Source: Xanthobacter sp. YC-JY1
GTDB lineage: Bacteria > Pseudomonadota > Alphaproteobacteria > Rhizobiales > Xanthobacteraceae
Direction: 5' to 3'
NCBI RefSeq assembly: GCF_021730305.1
Contig: NZ_CP032674.1
Span: 5,069,001 to 5,133,000 of the forward strand
DNA: 64,000 nt
A program made the position numbers and the translations under genes. Each line of letters begins with the position of its first letter. Positions within the stretch are counted from its first letter, which is position 1. Below, piece by piece: positions 1 to 9,043 of this stretch. The notes under the pieces were generated by a model, which was not told where the DNA came from, made no database searches, and saw nothing but the letters and a program-made list of their open reading frames with translations.

Positions 1-453
1 GTCCATGCGGTAGCGGACGAAATCGTCTGCCGCGACGAAGCTGTCGTAGAGCCGGCGGGCGGGATTGTCCTGCCTTGTGTGCCAGTAGAGGAGCGACCAG
101 CCCCTCTCCTTGCCGAGGCGCACGAGGTCGGCGATCAGCGCGCGGCCGATCCCGCCGCCGCGGCAGGCGGGATCGACGAACAGGTCTTCAAGATAGCAGA
201 CCGGCGCGGCAACCCAGGTGCCCTCATGCAGGATGCTGATGGAGAAGCCGACCGGCTCGCCGCCGCGCCGCGCCATCCGCCCGATCATCGGCACCGAAGG
301 GTCGAGAATGCGCGCCCAGGTGCGGGCGGTGATGTCCGCCCCCACCTCGGTCTCGTAGAAGGCGTTGTAGCCCGCCCACAGGCGACGCCATGCGGCCTCG
401 TCCTGCGGCGCAGCGTCCGCGATCAGCAGGGGTTCGCCCGTGACCTCGCTCAT
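1..453 (-). CDS. GNAT family N-acetyltransferase (C-terminus cut by window edge)
   Basis: This reading frame starts at ATG 453 and is still open at base 1, so only the first 151 residues are visible. The protein carries the GNAT acetyl-CoA signature near residues 94-105 (VDPACRGGGIGRAL, the R/Q-x-x-G-x-G/A loop), followed by a helix and a YWHT..N.A..LYDSF stretch typical of motif B. GNAT enzymes move an acetyl group from acetyl-CoA to an amine; the substrate cannot be read from sequence. It begins 17 nt after the stop of the upstream acyl-CoA dehydrogenase on the same strand, so the two are probably cotranscribed. The family call is firm and the substrate is unknown. Confidence 0.85.
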   Translation of the reverse strand, partial: MSEVTGEPLLIADAAPQDEAAWRRLWAGYNAFYETEVGADITARTWARILDPSVPMIGRMARRGGEPVGFSISILHEGTWVAAPVCYLEDLFVDPACRGGGIGRALIADLVRLGKERGWSLLYWHTRQDNPARRLYDSFVAADDFVRYRMD

Positions 454-470
454 CGTCTCGCCCGGCCCGC

Positions 471-2162
471 TCAGTTGCCGCCGTCCAGCAGGCGGCGGGC
501 GATGACCTGGGCCTGAATCTCCGCCGCACCCTCGAAGATGTTGAGGATGCGCGCGTCGCACAGGATGCGCGACACCGGATATTCCAGCGCGAAGCCGTTG
601 CCGCCGTGGATCTGCAGGGCGTTGTCCGCCGCCGCCCAGGCGACGCGCGCGCCGAGCAGCTTGGACATGCCGGCCTCGAGGTCCGTGCGGCGCCCCTCGT
701 CCTTGGCGCGGGCGGCGAAATAGGTGATCTGGCGGGCGATCATGGTCTCCACCGCCATCATCACGATCTTGTCGGCGACGCGGGGGAAATTGATCAGCGA
801 CTTGCCGAACTGGATGCGCTCCTCGGCATATTTCAGGCCCACCTCCATGGCGGCCTGGGCCACGCCCACGGCGCGGGCGGCGGTCTGGATGCGGGCGCTC
901 TCGAAGGTGGTCATGAGCTGCTTGAAGCCCTGCCCCTCCTCGCCGCCGAGCAGGTTCTTCGCCGGCACGGTGAAGCCGTCGAAGCCGATCTCGTATTCCT
1001 TCATGCCGCGATAGCCGAGCACCTCGATCTCGCCGCCGGTCATGCCCTCGGCGGGGAACGGGTTCTCGTCGGAGCCGCGCGGCTTTTCGGCGAGCAGGAT
1101 GGACAGGCCTTTGTAGCCGGGCTCGGCCGGATTGGTGCGCACCAGCAGGGTCATGATGTCGGCGCGGACCGGATGGGTGATCCAGGTCTTGTTGCCGTTG
1201 ACCTTGTAGACATCTCCCTCCTTCACCGCGCGGGTGCGGAGCGAAGCGAGGTCCGAGCCGGTGTTGGGCTCGGTGAACACCGCCGTGGGCAGGATCTCGC
1301 CCGAGGCGATCTTGGGCAGGAAGTGGCCCTTCTGCTCATCCGTACCGCCGGCGAGGATCAGCTCCGCCGCGATCTCCGAGCGGGTGCCCAGCGAACCGAC
1401 GCCGATATAGCCGCGCGATAGCTCCTCGGTGACGACGCACATGGCCTCCTTCGGCAGGCCGAGGCCGCCGAACTCCTCGGGGATGGTGAGGCCGAACACG
1501 CCCATCTCGGAGAGTTGGGAGATGATCTCCAGCGGAATGTAGTCGTTCTTCAGATGCCATTCGTGGGCATGGGGGGCGACTTCCGCCTCCACGAAGCGAT
1601 GCATCTCGGTGCGCATCGCTTCCGTGGTCTCGTCGAGGCCCGCCTCGCCGATGGTGCCGGCGAGGTGCGCGTCGCGGATGATGTCGGCGAGCGCGGCGCG
1701 GCTGGCCGCCGTATTGCCGTTCTCCACCAGTGCCGCGATGGCAGGCTCGGCGGCCAGCGCCGCAATGGTCGCGCCGGAGACGTAGAGATCGGGAAGCCGG
1801 ACGATCTCGCCCTGGCTCATGGGAATGCCGCCGAGGATCTGCGCGATGTACTCGCCGAGGCCGATCTGCACGATCAGCTTCTCGGTGTCGCCGAACTTGC
1901 CCATCTCGGTCAGGCGGTCGGCATAGTGCACCAGCTCGCGCACGGAGAAGACGTAGGTGGCGAGCCAGGCGAGGCCGTGGGTGGCGCGCTGCTCCTTCTC
2001 CAGCAAAGCGGAAGAGATGCGCCCGCCATCCGTCACCTTGGCCTTCACCAGGGAGGTCGCCTCGGCCAGCAGCTTCTCCAGGCTGTCGGTCGCGACACGC
2101 CCGAGCGCCACGGCGTCGAATTCCCCGGTGGGCACGGACTGAACGGCGGCGCTGGCGGACAT
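471..2162 (-). CDS. mcd: Acyl-CoA dehydrogenase with N-terminal extension, probable (2S)-methylsuccinyl-CoA dehydrogenase
   Basis: This is a flavin acyl-CoA dehydrogenase of 563 residues, about 170 longer than ordinary members because of an N-terminal helical extension. The catalytic part (from about residue 180) shows the FAD/substrate motifs FTEPNTGSD and NGNKTWITH and the C-terminal ILNIFEGAAEIQ stretch, whose Glu is the usual catalytic base position. Among known family members, a long N-terminal extension plus this core is characteristic of Mcd, which oxidises (2S)-methylsuccinyl-CoA to mesaconyl-CoA in the ethylmalonyl-CoA pathway; this assignment is inference from resemblance. Start 2162 is chosen because GGGGGAG lies just upstream; an in-frame ATG at 2186 would put that site inside the gene. 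If the Mcd call is wrong, it is still an acyl-CoA dehydrogenase. Confidence 0.75.
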   Translation of the reverse strand: MSASAAVQSVPTGEFDAVALGRVATDSLEKLLAEATSLVKAKVTDGGRISSALLEKEQRATHGLAWLATYVFSVRELVHYADRLTEMGKFGDTEKLIVQIGLGEYIAQILGGIPMSQGEIVRLPDLYVSGATIAALAAEPAIAALVENGNTAASRAALADIIRDAHLAGTIGEAGLDETTEAMRTEMHRFVEAEVAPHAHEWHLKNDYIPLEIISQLSEMGVFGLTIPEEFGGLGLPKEAMCVVTEELSRGYIGVGSLGTRSEIAAELILAGGTDEQKGHFLPKIASGEILPTAVFTEPNTGSDLASLRTRAVKEGDVYKVNGNKTWITHPVRADIMTLLVRTNPAEPGYKGLSILLAEKPRGSDENPFPAEGMTGGEIEVLGYRGMKEYEIGFDGFTVPAKNLLGGEEGQGFKQLMTTFESARIQTAARAVGVAQAAMEVGLKYAEERIQFGKSLINFPRVADKIVMMAVETMIARQITYFAARAKDEGRRTDLEAGMSKLLGARVAWAAADNALQIHGGNGFALEYPVSRILCDARILNIFEGAAEIQAQVIARRLLDGGN

Positions 2163-2366
2163 GAACTCTCCCCCTTGATTGTGCATTGCGCAATTGACCT
2201 ATCCTTGCCCCGGAACCGGGCCAAGGCAACGCCTGATTACGAAAGCCGGGATCGGCCCGGATCAGGTGCCGCGCCGCAAATGGTGCGGCGCATGCGCCTT
2301 GATACGGCATCCGCCGCCGCGGTCGATCCGACTTTCGCCGTGAGGGGAGAGGGCCGGAGTCAGCCG

Positions 2367-3569
2367 TCAGGGCGCTTCGCCCTGCACCTCGGCGAGGCGG
2401 GCGGCGAGCTCCTCGAGGTTCTCGCGCATATGGACGCAGGCCGAGACCGCCGAGAACAGGGCCGTCAGCGTCTCCGCACCCACGGCACCGAAGGCGCCGT
2501 GGGTGTTCAGCTCCTCCACCCGCGCCTCCAGCGCCGCCACCGCCGCGCTTGCCGCATCGGCACGGGTGGCGAGGTCGGCAACGGGCTGGCCGTCCAGCCG
2601 GTCGGCGATGGCTGACATCTGGGCGGAGAGTGCCGTCGTCGCGGCCGTCAGGGTGGCAGAGACGAGGCCGGCGACGGGCTCGTCCAGCGGCCGGTCGGCG
2701 TTGCGCAGCAGGATGATGGCGGAATGCCACAGCCGCCGGGCGCCGCGCACTACGGGCGCAGGATCGGTCTGGGTGGTCAGCCGCCCGGCCTGCTCGGCCC
2801 GCACCTCCACGAGGCGCAGGTCCGCCGCGCGCAAAGCGAGGCGTGCCCCGCCGTTGAGCCGGTCGATGACCGAAGGGTCGATCCCCTGCCCGAGCAGCCC
2901 GCCCCGCCCGAGGTCCAGCAACTGGGCGGTCAGCCGCAGCGCCTTGGCGCAATAGGGAAACATTTTGCCCAGCGCGCGTTCCGGCAGGATGAGGATAGCG
3001 CACAACAGGCCAACCACCCCGCCCAGCGCGATTTCCGCCACCCGCGTGAGCCCCGACAGCCACGGCGCGACATCGCCGGGATGGGCCAGCATGACGATGA
3101 CCACTGTGACAGGCGCCAGCTTGAAGCTGGTCGAGCGCGCCGCCAGCGCCGCCGCGATGAACAGCGCCACCGAGAGCACGAGCAGGGTCTCGAGCGGCGA
3201 CTTGCCCGCCAGCATGGCCCCGGCCACGCCGACGACGCCGCCCGCCAGCGTGCCCAGCGCCCGGTCGATGGCGACCGACAGGCTGGCGCCCAGCGTCGCC
3301 TGCACCACCAGCACCGCGGTCAGCACCGCCCAATAGCCGTTAGGCAAGGCAAACTGCTCCGCCAGCAGATAGGTGACGATGCCGGCGATGGTGGCGCGAA
3401 GCGCGAGCTTGAGGTGGGCGAGGGCGATGACCTTGCTCAGCCGATCGCGCAGCGTGGGAACGCCGGATGCGGCTTCCGTCGTTGCATCCTCGGGCGCGAC
3501 CTCAGAAGGCCCGGCGGCCGGGGATGCAGCCGGTGGCGGTTCAGCCGGGGAATTGGGCTGGCGCGGCAT
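2367..3569 (-). CDS. FUSC family inner-membrane protein
   Basis: The product has 400 residues. A short Pro/Ala-rich start is followed by a hydrophobic block (about residues 55-210) that can hold six membrane helices, including the PNGYWAVLTAVLVVQ and GLLCAILILPERALG stretches characteristic of FUSC (fusaric acid resistance-like) proteins. The remaining 190 residues form a soluble, helix-rich Ala/Arg/Leu cytoplasmic domain. Family members are linked to efflux of aromatic acids or to envelope functions, but no substrate can be inferred. There is no adjacent membrane-fusion or outer-membrane partner gene, unlike the AaeAB-type efflux pumps. It diverges from the BrkB-like gene across a 158-nt intergenic region. 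Confidence 0.75.
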   Translation of the reverse strand: MPRQPNSPAEPPPAASPAAGPSEVAPEDATTEAASGVPTLRDRLSKVIALAHLKLALRATIAGIVTYLLAEQFALPNGYWAVLTAVLVVQATLGASLSVAIDRALGTLAGGVVGVAGAMLAGKSPLETLLVLSVALFIAAALAARSTSFKLAPVTVVIVMLAHPGDVAPWLSGLTRVAEIALGGVVGLLCAILILPERALGKMFPYCAKALRLTAQLLDLGRGGLLGQGIDPSVIDRLNGGARLALRAADLRLVEVRAEQAGRLTTQTDPAPVVRGARRLWHSAIILLRNADRPLDEPVAGLVSATLTAATTALSAQMSAIADRLDGQPVADLATRADAASAAVAALEARVEELNTHGAFGAVGAETLTALFSAVSACVHMRENLEELAARLAEVQGEAP

Positions 3570-3727
3570 GGGAAATCTCGGCCGGTCCGGACGCCGGATG
3601 GGATGGCGCCGTGTCCTCGCTGTCTAGCCGAAGGCGGCCGGCGCCACCAGCCGGACGGTGGACGGGCGCGCCCGGCGCTTGCCATTCCCGCCGGAAAGCC
3701 CGATGTGAACTTGAAACGGGAGACCCC

Positions 3728-4600
3728 ATGCTGCGGCGCATCTACCATATCGTTCTGGATGCGTTCTGGACCTTCTCCGCCGATGACGGCTGGGCGATCG
3801 CCAGCCATATCGCCCTGTCGGCGCTCATGTCCCTGTTCCCGTTCCTGATCTTCGTCACCGCGCTGGCCGGCTTTCTCGACCTTCGGCCGCTGGCGCAGGA
3901 GACCATCCAGCTCATTCTGGAGACCTGGCCGGAGCAGGTGGCCGGCCCCATCTCCCGCGAGATCTACAACGTGGTGAACCAGGTGCGCACCGATGTGCTC
4001 ACCTACGGCGTGGTGCTCGCCCTCTATTTCTCCTCCAACGGCGTCGAGAGCCTGCGCATCGGCCTCAACCGCGCCTATGGCATGAAGGAGATGCGCTCGT
4101 GGTACTGGCTGCGGCTGGAATCCATCGGCTACGTGCTGATCGCTTCCGTCGCCATGCTGGCGCTGTCGTTCCTCGTGGTTCTCGGGCCGCTGCTGTGGCA
4201 GACGGCGGTGGCGCAGGTGCCGGCGCTGAAGCGGTTTTCGGGCACCATCACCGTTCTGCGCTTCGGCGCCACGTCCATCATTCTCGTGGTGTCGCTGCTG
4301 GTAGCGCATCTGTGGCTTCCGGCGGGGCGGCGCAAGCTCGCCGAGGTGGCGCCCGGCATTCTGGTGACGCTGGTCATGTGGCTGGTGGCGGCCACCGCCT
4401 TCGGCTTCTATCTGGCGGAATTTCCGGCCAATTATGTCACCACCTATGCCGGCCTCGCCTCGGTGATGATCGCGCTGGTCTTCCTTTACCTCACCGCCTC
4501 CATCTTCGTGTTCGGCGGCGAACTCAACGCCGCCATCAAGCGCGCCTTCGCGCCCGAGCCCTCCCACGACGAGGCCGAGGCGATGAAGGCGGTGTCCTGA
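3728..4600 (+). CDS. YihY/BrkB family membrane protein
   Basis: The product has 290 residues starting at ATG 3728, with GGGAG about 8 nt upstream; the open frame extends further 5' but that part has no membrane character. The protein shows the YihY/UPF0761 layout: a short amphipathic start (FWTFSADDGWAIASHIALS), then about six membrane helices, with the conserved LYFSSNGVESLRIGLNRAYG region between helices near residues 100-120 and a polar C-terminus. It was once called ribonuclease BN, but that activity belongs to another protein; the function is unknown and perhaps envelope-related. The stop is 7 nt from mmcB, so the two probably share a transcript. Confidence 0.8.
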   Translation: MLRRIYHIVLDAFWTFSADDGWAIASHIALSALMSLFPFLIFVTALAGFLDLRPLAQETIQLILETWPEQVAGPISREIYNVVNQVRTDVLTYGVVLALYFSSNGVESLRIGLNRAYGMKEMRSWYWLRLESIGYVLIASVAMLALSFLVVLGPLLWQTAVAQVPALKRFSGTITVLRFGATSIILVVSLLVAHLWLPAGRRKLAEVAPGILVTLVMWLVAATAFGFYLAEFPANYVTTYAGLASVMIALVFLYLTASIFVFGGELNAAIKRAFAPEPSHDEAEAMKAVS

Positions 4601-4607
4601 GTCGGCG

Positions 4608-5084
4608 ATGCGCGCGCTCCTCCCCGAGCCGCGGCCCGACGGCCGCCAGTCGGAGACCGCCCGGGCGGTCCAGCGCGGGGTGCTGCGCCATCTGGCGCTG
4701 GCGGGCATGGCCGGGCTGCCGGAATTCTCGCTGGTGAGCGGACGGCGGGCCGACATCCTCGCCATGGGGCCGAAGGGCGAGATCACCATCATCGAGATCA
4801 AGTCGTCGGTGACGGATTTCCGCACCGATGCCAAGTGGCACGAATACCGGGATTTCTGCGACCGGCTGATGTTCGCGGTGCCGGTGGACTTCCCGGTGGA
4901 GATCCTGCCCGAGGAGACCGGCCTGTTCGTTGCCGACGCCTTCGGCGCCGAATGCCTCCGGCCCGCCCCACTCCATCCCTTGCCGCCGGCGACGCGCAAG
5001 GCGCTCACCCTGCGCTTCGCCCGCGCCGCCGCCATGCGCCTCGCCGTGCTCTACGACCCGGACCTGCTGCGAGCGGAGATGTAG
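4608..5084 (+). CDS. mmcB: MmcB family DNA repair protein (predicted PD-(D/E)xK-type nuclease)
   Basis: The product has 158 residues. The core reads SGRRADILAMGP...TIIEIKSSVTDFRTDAKWHEYRDFCDRLMFAVP, which contains the D-x(n)-E-x-K arrangement (Asp in RADIL, then EIKSS) of restriction-endonuclease-fold enzymes. The family takes its name from Caulobacter mmcB, an SOS-linked gene needed for mitomycin C resistance. The gene follows the BrkB-like gene by 7 nt. No LexA box was identified in front of the pair, so SOS control here is not shown. The 3' end converges on the ArsR gene with only 10 nt between the stops. Confidence 0.8.
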   Translation: MRALLPEPRPDGRQSETARAVQRGVLRHLALAGMAGLPEFSLVSGRRADILAMGPKGEITIIEIKSSVTDFRTDAKWHEYRDFCDRLMFAVPVDFPVEILPEETGLFVADAFGAECLRPAPLHPLPPATRKALTLRFARAAAMRLAVLYDPDLLRAEM

Positions 5085-5094
5085 GGTCAAAGGA

Positions 5095-5802
5095 TCACGG
5101 CCGTGGCGCATCGCGCCAGTCGGCCGAGAGGCCGAAGGCGCTGGAAAAGCCGCGTTCTCCGGCCGGCGTCAGCCGCAGCGCCCGGTTGTCAGCCGCGCGG
5201 TGAACCCATCGCAGATCCAGCAGCGCCGCGCCCAGGCGACCGGCGAGATGGGGCCGGCGCTCGCTCCAGTCGAGGCAGGTGCGGCAGAGCGGCCGGCGGC
5301 TCTGCGCCGCGTCATCGAGAGCGACGCCGAAATCGCAGAAGACGCGGCGGCCTGTGTCCGTCACCAGGCCCGCCCCATCGGTGAGGATCACATGGCCGTT
5401 GGCGCAGAGGGTGTCGGCAAGGGCGACGGCAAGGCGGCCGGCCATGTGGTCGTAGCAGGTGCGGGCGAGCCGCAGCGCGGCATCTTTCGGGCCGATGGGG
5501 TGATGGCGTTTCGGCCCGCCCGCGGCGATGGTCATCAGGGCGTGGAGCGCCTGCGCAACCTCCGCAGAGGCGAGGCGGTAGTAGCGGTGGCGCCCCTGTT
5601 TTTCGACCTTGACCAGCTCCGCCTCGGCGAGCCGTGCGAGATGGCCGCTGGTGGTCTGCGGCGTCACACCGGCGCGCTGCGCCAGTTCGCCCGCCGTCAG
5701 CGCCTGCCCGCCCATCAGGGCCGAGAGGATGTTGGCGCGCGCCACGTCCCCCATGAGGCGGGCGACTTCGGCAACGGTATTTCCCGAAACCATGTTCGAC
5801 AT
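5095..5802 (-). CDS. ArsR/SmtB-type winged-helix transcriptional regulator with C-terminal extension
   Basis: The product has 235 residues. Residues 5-85 form an ArsR-type winged helix: ARANILSALMGGQALTAGELAQRAGVTPQTTSGHLARLAEAELV is the recognition helix-turn-helix, followed by the wing KVEKQGRHRYYRLAS. The extra ~140 C-terminal residues contain one cluster of Cys (CRTCLDW) and no recognisable metal-sensor motif such as ELCVCDL, so the ligand is unknown. It is divergent from the EamA transporter gene across 123 nt, an arrangement that often means the regulator controls the exporter; that link is inference from position only. Confidence 0.8.
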   Translation of the reverse strand: MSNMVSGNTVAEVARLMGDVARANILSALMGGQALTAGELAQRAGVTPQTTSGHLARLAEAELVKVEKQGRHRYYRLASAEVAQALHALMTIAAGGPKRHHPIGPKDAALRLARTCYDHMAGRLAVALADTLCANGHVILTDGAGLVTDTGRRVFCDFGVALDDAAQSRRPLCRTCLDWSERRPHLAGRLGAALLDLRWVHRAADNRALRLTPAGERGFSSAFGLSADWRDAPRP

Positions 5803-5925
5803 GCGGGGACGCTAGCCGCCTGAACCACGCCCGTCACCACCGGACGTTTCGGCCACCGCCGAAGCATTGCCGGGACACCGTCCGCTAGAGAGCCCGACGA
5901 ATGTCCTCGCGAGACCGGATCCTCA

Positions 5926-6819
5926 ATGGCCCAAACACCCCGCTTCGGCACCGAGCTTCTTCTGCTGCTGGTGCTCTCGACCCTCTGGGGTGCGTCCTAC
6001 ACCTTCATCAAGATCGGGGTGGAAACCATCCCGCCTTTGACCTTCATCGCCGCCCGGACGCTGATCGCCGGCGGCCTGCTTGCCGCCATCCTCCGGGCGC
6101 GCGGTATGCGCCTGCCGGGTGATCGGGCCAGCTGGGCACGCTTCCTGTTTCAGGCCGGATTGAACAGTGTCGTGCCCTTCACTTTGATCGCCTGGGCCGA
6201 GCAGACCGTGGATGCGGGCGTCGCCACCATCCTGAACGCCACCTCACCCATCTTCGCCTTCCTGCTGACGGCCCTCGCGACTCGGCATGAGGCCGTGACC
6301 GCCCGCAAGCTGCTCGGGGTCACGGCGGGCCTTGCAGGGACAGGCTTCATCGTCGGGTTCGAGGCGCTGGAGGGGATTGGCCAGCAAGTGTGGGCTCAGC
6401 TCGCCATCGTCGCGGCCACGGTCTGCTATGCGGGCGCCGCCATATTCGGCCGGTCGTTCAAGGGGCTCGACCCGATGGTGCCGGCGGCGGGCTCCCTGCT
6501 CTGCGGGGCGGCGGTCCTTCTGCCGGTGAGTATCGCCGTGGACCGGCCCTGGATGCTTACGCCGAGCGCCAGCTCCCTCATCGCGCTCGGGCTGCTGTCC
6601 GTCTTCTCCACGGCGCTGGCGTTCGTCATCTATTTCCGGCTGGTGCGGACGCTCGGCTCCATCGGCACCACGGCGCAAGCCTATCTCAGGGTGCCCATCG
6701 GCGTGGCCATCGGCGTCCTGTGCCTCGGCGAGCGGCTGGCCCCCGATGCCTGGATCGGGCTTGCCTGCGTGGTTGCGGGTGTCGTCGCGATGACCTGGCC
6801 GACCCGCAGGAGCGCCTGA
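5926..6819 (+). CDS. EamA/DMT superfamily transporter
   Basis: The product has 297 residues, the usual length for a ten-helix drug/metabolite transporter made of two EamA repeats. The first repeat begins LLLLLVLSTLWGASYTFIKIGVETIPPLTF, with the WG.s....K.......P....f.R pattern of the family; the second begins near residue 150. It is an inner-membrane carrier, probably exporting a small metabolite or amino acid; the substrate is not predictable. It is divergent from an ArsR-type regulator. A rho-independent terminator follows 58 nt after the stop, inside the 3' end of the convergent regA gene. Confidence 0.85.
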   Translation: MAQTPRFGTELLLLLVLSTLWGASYTFIKIGVETIPPLTFIAARTLIAGGLLAAILRARGMRLPGDRASWARFLFQAGLNSVVPFTLIAWAEQTVDAGVATILNATSPIFAFLLTALATRHEAVTARKLLGVTAGLAGTGFIVGFEALEGIGQQVWAQLAIVAATVCYAGAAIFGRSFKGLDPMVPAAGSLLCGAAVLLPVSIAVDRPWMLTPSASSLIALGLLSVFSTALAFVIYFRLVRTLGSIGTTAQAYLRVPIGVAIGVLCLGERLAPDAWIGLACVVAGVVAMTWPTRRSA

Positions 6820-6877
6820 CGCGCAGGAGAAGGGCCACGGGCGAACCGCTAGCGCGGCGCCCGAACCCCTGTCTGGC

Positions 6878-6903
6878 GGGCTCCGCTAGCGCGGAGCCCT
6901 TTT
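6878..6903 (+). terminator. Rho-independent terminator of the EamA transporter gene
   Basis: A 9-bp perfect stem (GGGCTCCGC / GCGGAGCCC) with a 4-nt loop TAGC is followed at once by TTTT. It lies downstream of the plus-strand transporter, and its stem overlaps the last codons and stop of regA on the other strand, so the terminator and the coding end share sequence. Confidence 0.7.
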
Positions 6904-7434
6904 GGCCAGAATGCGCTGCAGGGTGCGGCGGTGCATGGAGAGTCGGCGGGCGGTCTCGGAGACGTTGCGACCGCACAGCTCATAGACCCGCTGGATGTGC
7001 TCCCAGCGCACCCGATCCGCCGACATGGGGTTCTCGGGCGGGGTCGGCTTGTGGTCGGCATTGGCGAGCAGCGCCGCGACCACGTCGTCCGCGTCGGCGG
7101 GCTTGGCGAGATAGTCCACGGCGCCGAGCTTCACGGCGGTGACGGCGGTGGCAATGTTGCCGTAACCGGTGAGCACGATGGCGCGGGCGCCGGGGCGGTT
7201 CTTCTTGAGGGCGGAGATGACATCGAGGCCGGTGCCGTCGCCGAGGCGCATGTCCACCACCGCATAGGCCGGGGCCGAGGTCTCGACGCGGGCGAGGCCA
7301 TCCGCCACCGTCTCGGCGGTGGTCACCTCGAAGCCGCGGGCTTCCATGGCCCGCGCGAGGCGCTGGAGGAAGGACCGATCATCGTCAACGATCAGAACCG
7401 ACCGGTCGTCCCCCACCTCAGGCATCTCGTTCAT
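6886..7434 (-). CDS. regA: RegA/ActR/PrrA family redox response regulator
   Basis: The product has 182 residues. The receiver domain (about 10-125) has the acidic pair in LIVDDD, the phospho-acceptor Asp in VVDMRLGDG (residue 61), and the Lys in YLAKPADAD. The C-terminal Fis-type helix-turn-helix (NVSETARRLSMHRRTLQRIL) is nearly invariant in the RegA/ActR/PrrA/RoxR family, so the call is strong. In relatives this regulator switches genes for CO2 fixation, hydrogenase, nitrogen fixation and respiratory oxidases with redox state. Start 7434 is preferred over the frame's first start at 7479 because AGGAAGA lies just upstream and homologues begin near here. The cognate kinase regB lies 80 nt upstream on the same strand. 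Confidence 0.93.
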   Translation of the reverse strand: MNEMPEVGDDRSVLIVDDDRSFLQRLARAMEARGFEVTTAETVADGLARVETSAPAYAVVDMRLGDGTGLDVISALKKNRPGARAIVLTGYGNIATAVTAVKLGAVDYLAKPADADDVVAALLANADHKPTPPENPMSADRVRWEHIQRVYELCGRNVSETARRLSMHRRTLQRILAKRAPR

Positions 7435-7514
7435 CGCGTCTTCCTCAATCCCTGATCGGCAATGCCGGCAAACAAGCACGAGCGATGCGGCTTTTACGCC
7501 GATCCGCCCGTAGA

Positions 7515-8855
7515 TTAATCCAATGCGCGTCCCTTTGTCGCGTCTCCATCCACCTCGATCGCCAGCGCCTTGCGCGGCCAGTGGATGCCGATGACCGCGC
7601 CGGTGGCCGGCGGGACGCGGTTTTCAAAGGTCAAATTGGCCCCGGTGCGCTCCAGAAGCGTCTTGGCGATGAAGAAGCCAAGACCGAGGCCGCTTTCCGC
7701 CTCGAGGTCCGCATCCTGCCGCTCGCGGGCGCGGGATGTGACGTAGGGCTGGCCGATACGGCCGGAGATTTCCGGCGAGAAACCCGGCCCGTCATCGGCG
7801 ACAACGATATCGAGGCCCGAAGGAGTCCACTGGGCGCTGATATCCACCCGCGTCGCGGCGAAATCGACCGCATTCTCCACGAGGTTGCCGAGGCCATAGA
7901 GCAGCCCGGGATTGCGGGCGATGACCGGGGCGTCGGGATCGTCCTTCACCGACACCGCGATGGTGATGCCGAAATTGCGGTGCGGCTCCACCACCTCCTC
8001 CAGCAGCAGAGCGAGGGGCATGCGATCGAACGGCGCGTCGCCGGATCTCAGCGAGGTCAGCGTCTGCAGGATGTCTCGACAGCGCGCGACCTGGTCGCGC
8101 AGCAGTGCCACGTCCTCGCTATAGGGGCTGTTGTCGCCGATGGAGCGGTGCATCTCCTTCACCACGAGGGCGATGGTGGAGAGGGGCGTGCCCAATTCGT
8201 GGGCAGCAGCGGCGGCGAGGCCATCGATGGCCGTGAGGTGCTGCTCGCGGGCCAGAACCAGCTCCGTGGCGGCCAGAGCATCGGCCAGTTCCCGCGCCTC
8301 CTCGGCTACGCGCCACGCATGCATGCCGATGAATCCCACGGCCACCGACAGGGACACCCAGATACCAGCTAGGTAAAGGTCCGGCAGCATCGGCACATCC
8401 GCTCCGGCCCACGGCAGCGGCCGGGTCCACAGGCCGACCGCGCCCGCGCAGGCCACCGCGAGGATGCCGAGCATCACCGTCGTGCTCCAGGCGAGCGCGG
8501 TGGCCGAAATCATCACCGGCGCGAGATAGAGCAGCACGAACGGGTTCTTCAGCCCGCCCGTCAGGTACAGCAATGCCGTAAGCTGGAGCACGTCATAGGC
8601 GAGCAGCGGGCCCGCGGCGGCGTCACCAAGCCGCCGGGCGACCGGATACTTGACCCGCAGGAGCACGTTCACCAGCGCGGAGAGGCCCACCACGGCGAGG
8701 CAGGAGGTCAGCGGCAGGGGGAAACCGAGGCCGAGATTGACCACGACCAGCGCCGCAATTTGGCCGGAAATAGCCAGCCAGCGCAGGCGAATCAGGGTGT
8801 CGAGGCGCAGGCCGAACGATCTGCCATGGGGCGGCGTTACAAAGGCGGTGGTCAT
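7515..8855 (-). CDS. regB: RegB/ActS/PrrB family redox-sensing histidine kinase
   Basis: The product has 446 residues. There are about six membrane helices in residues 25-180. The segment GGLKNPF (100-106) is the conserved quinone-sensing heptapeptide of RegB. The H-box AAAAHELGTPLST has the phospho-His at about 219; Cys259 in ARCRDIL corresponds to the redox-active cysteine described in Rhodobacter RegB. The ATPase domain is intact (NLVENAVDFA N-box, ADDGPGFSP, SGLGLGFFI). It phosphorylates RegA when the quinone pool is reduced (family knowledge). Start 8855 is chosen because homologues begin near it and the upstream 62 residues of the open frame look non-coding. It is transcribed with regA and divergent from the depolymerase gene. 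Confidence 0.93.
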   Translation of the reverse strand: MTTAFVTPPHGRSFGLRLDTLIRLRWLAISGQIAALVVVNLGLGFPLPLTSCLAVVGLSALVNVLLRVKYPVARRLGDAAAGPLLAYDVLQLTALLYLTGGLKNPFVLLYLAPVMISATALAWSTTVMLGILAVACAGAVGLWTRPLPWAGADVPMLPDLYLAGIWVSLSVAVGFIGMHAWRVAEEARELADALAATELVLAREQHLTAIDGLAAAAAHELGTPLSTIALVVKEMHRSIGDNSPYSEDVALLRDQVARCRDILQTLTSLRSGDAPFDRMPLALLLEEVVEPHRNFGITIAVSVKDDPDAPVIARNPGLLYGLGNLVENAVDFAATRVDISAQWTPSGLDIVVADDGPGFSPEISGRIGQPYVTSRARERQDADLEAESGLGLGFFIAKTLLERTGANLTFENRVPPATGAVIGIHWPRKALAIEVDGDATKGRALD

Positions 8856-9043
8856 GGAGTAGCGTTTCCGGTGTCCCGATGTGTGGAAGCGAGCCTCACG
8901 AAAGGGAATAGTGACCCTACTGCCATAGCAGCGGAACAATAGCGGTCTATGTCTTTTGTCGGCATTGACCAACCTTGGAAGTCGGCTCACGCTTGCGTCA
9001 ACGTGCCGCCTTTCTAGGCAGCCAGCAATGGTGAGGACCACTC

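Noticed and set aside
1336-3333. A 665-codon minus-strand frame spanning the FUSC gene and the acyl-CoA dehydrogenase
   Set aside because: It runs through two recognised genes in a different frame and has Arg/Gly/Ala low-complexity composition typical of GC-rich shadows.
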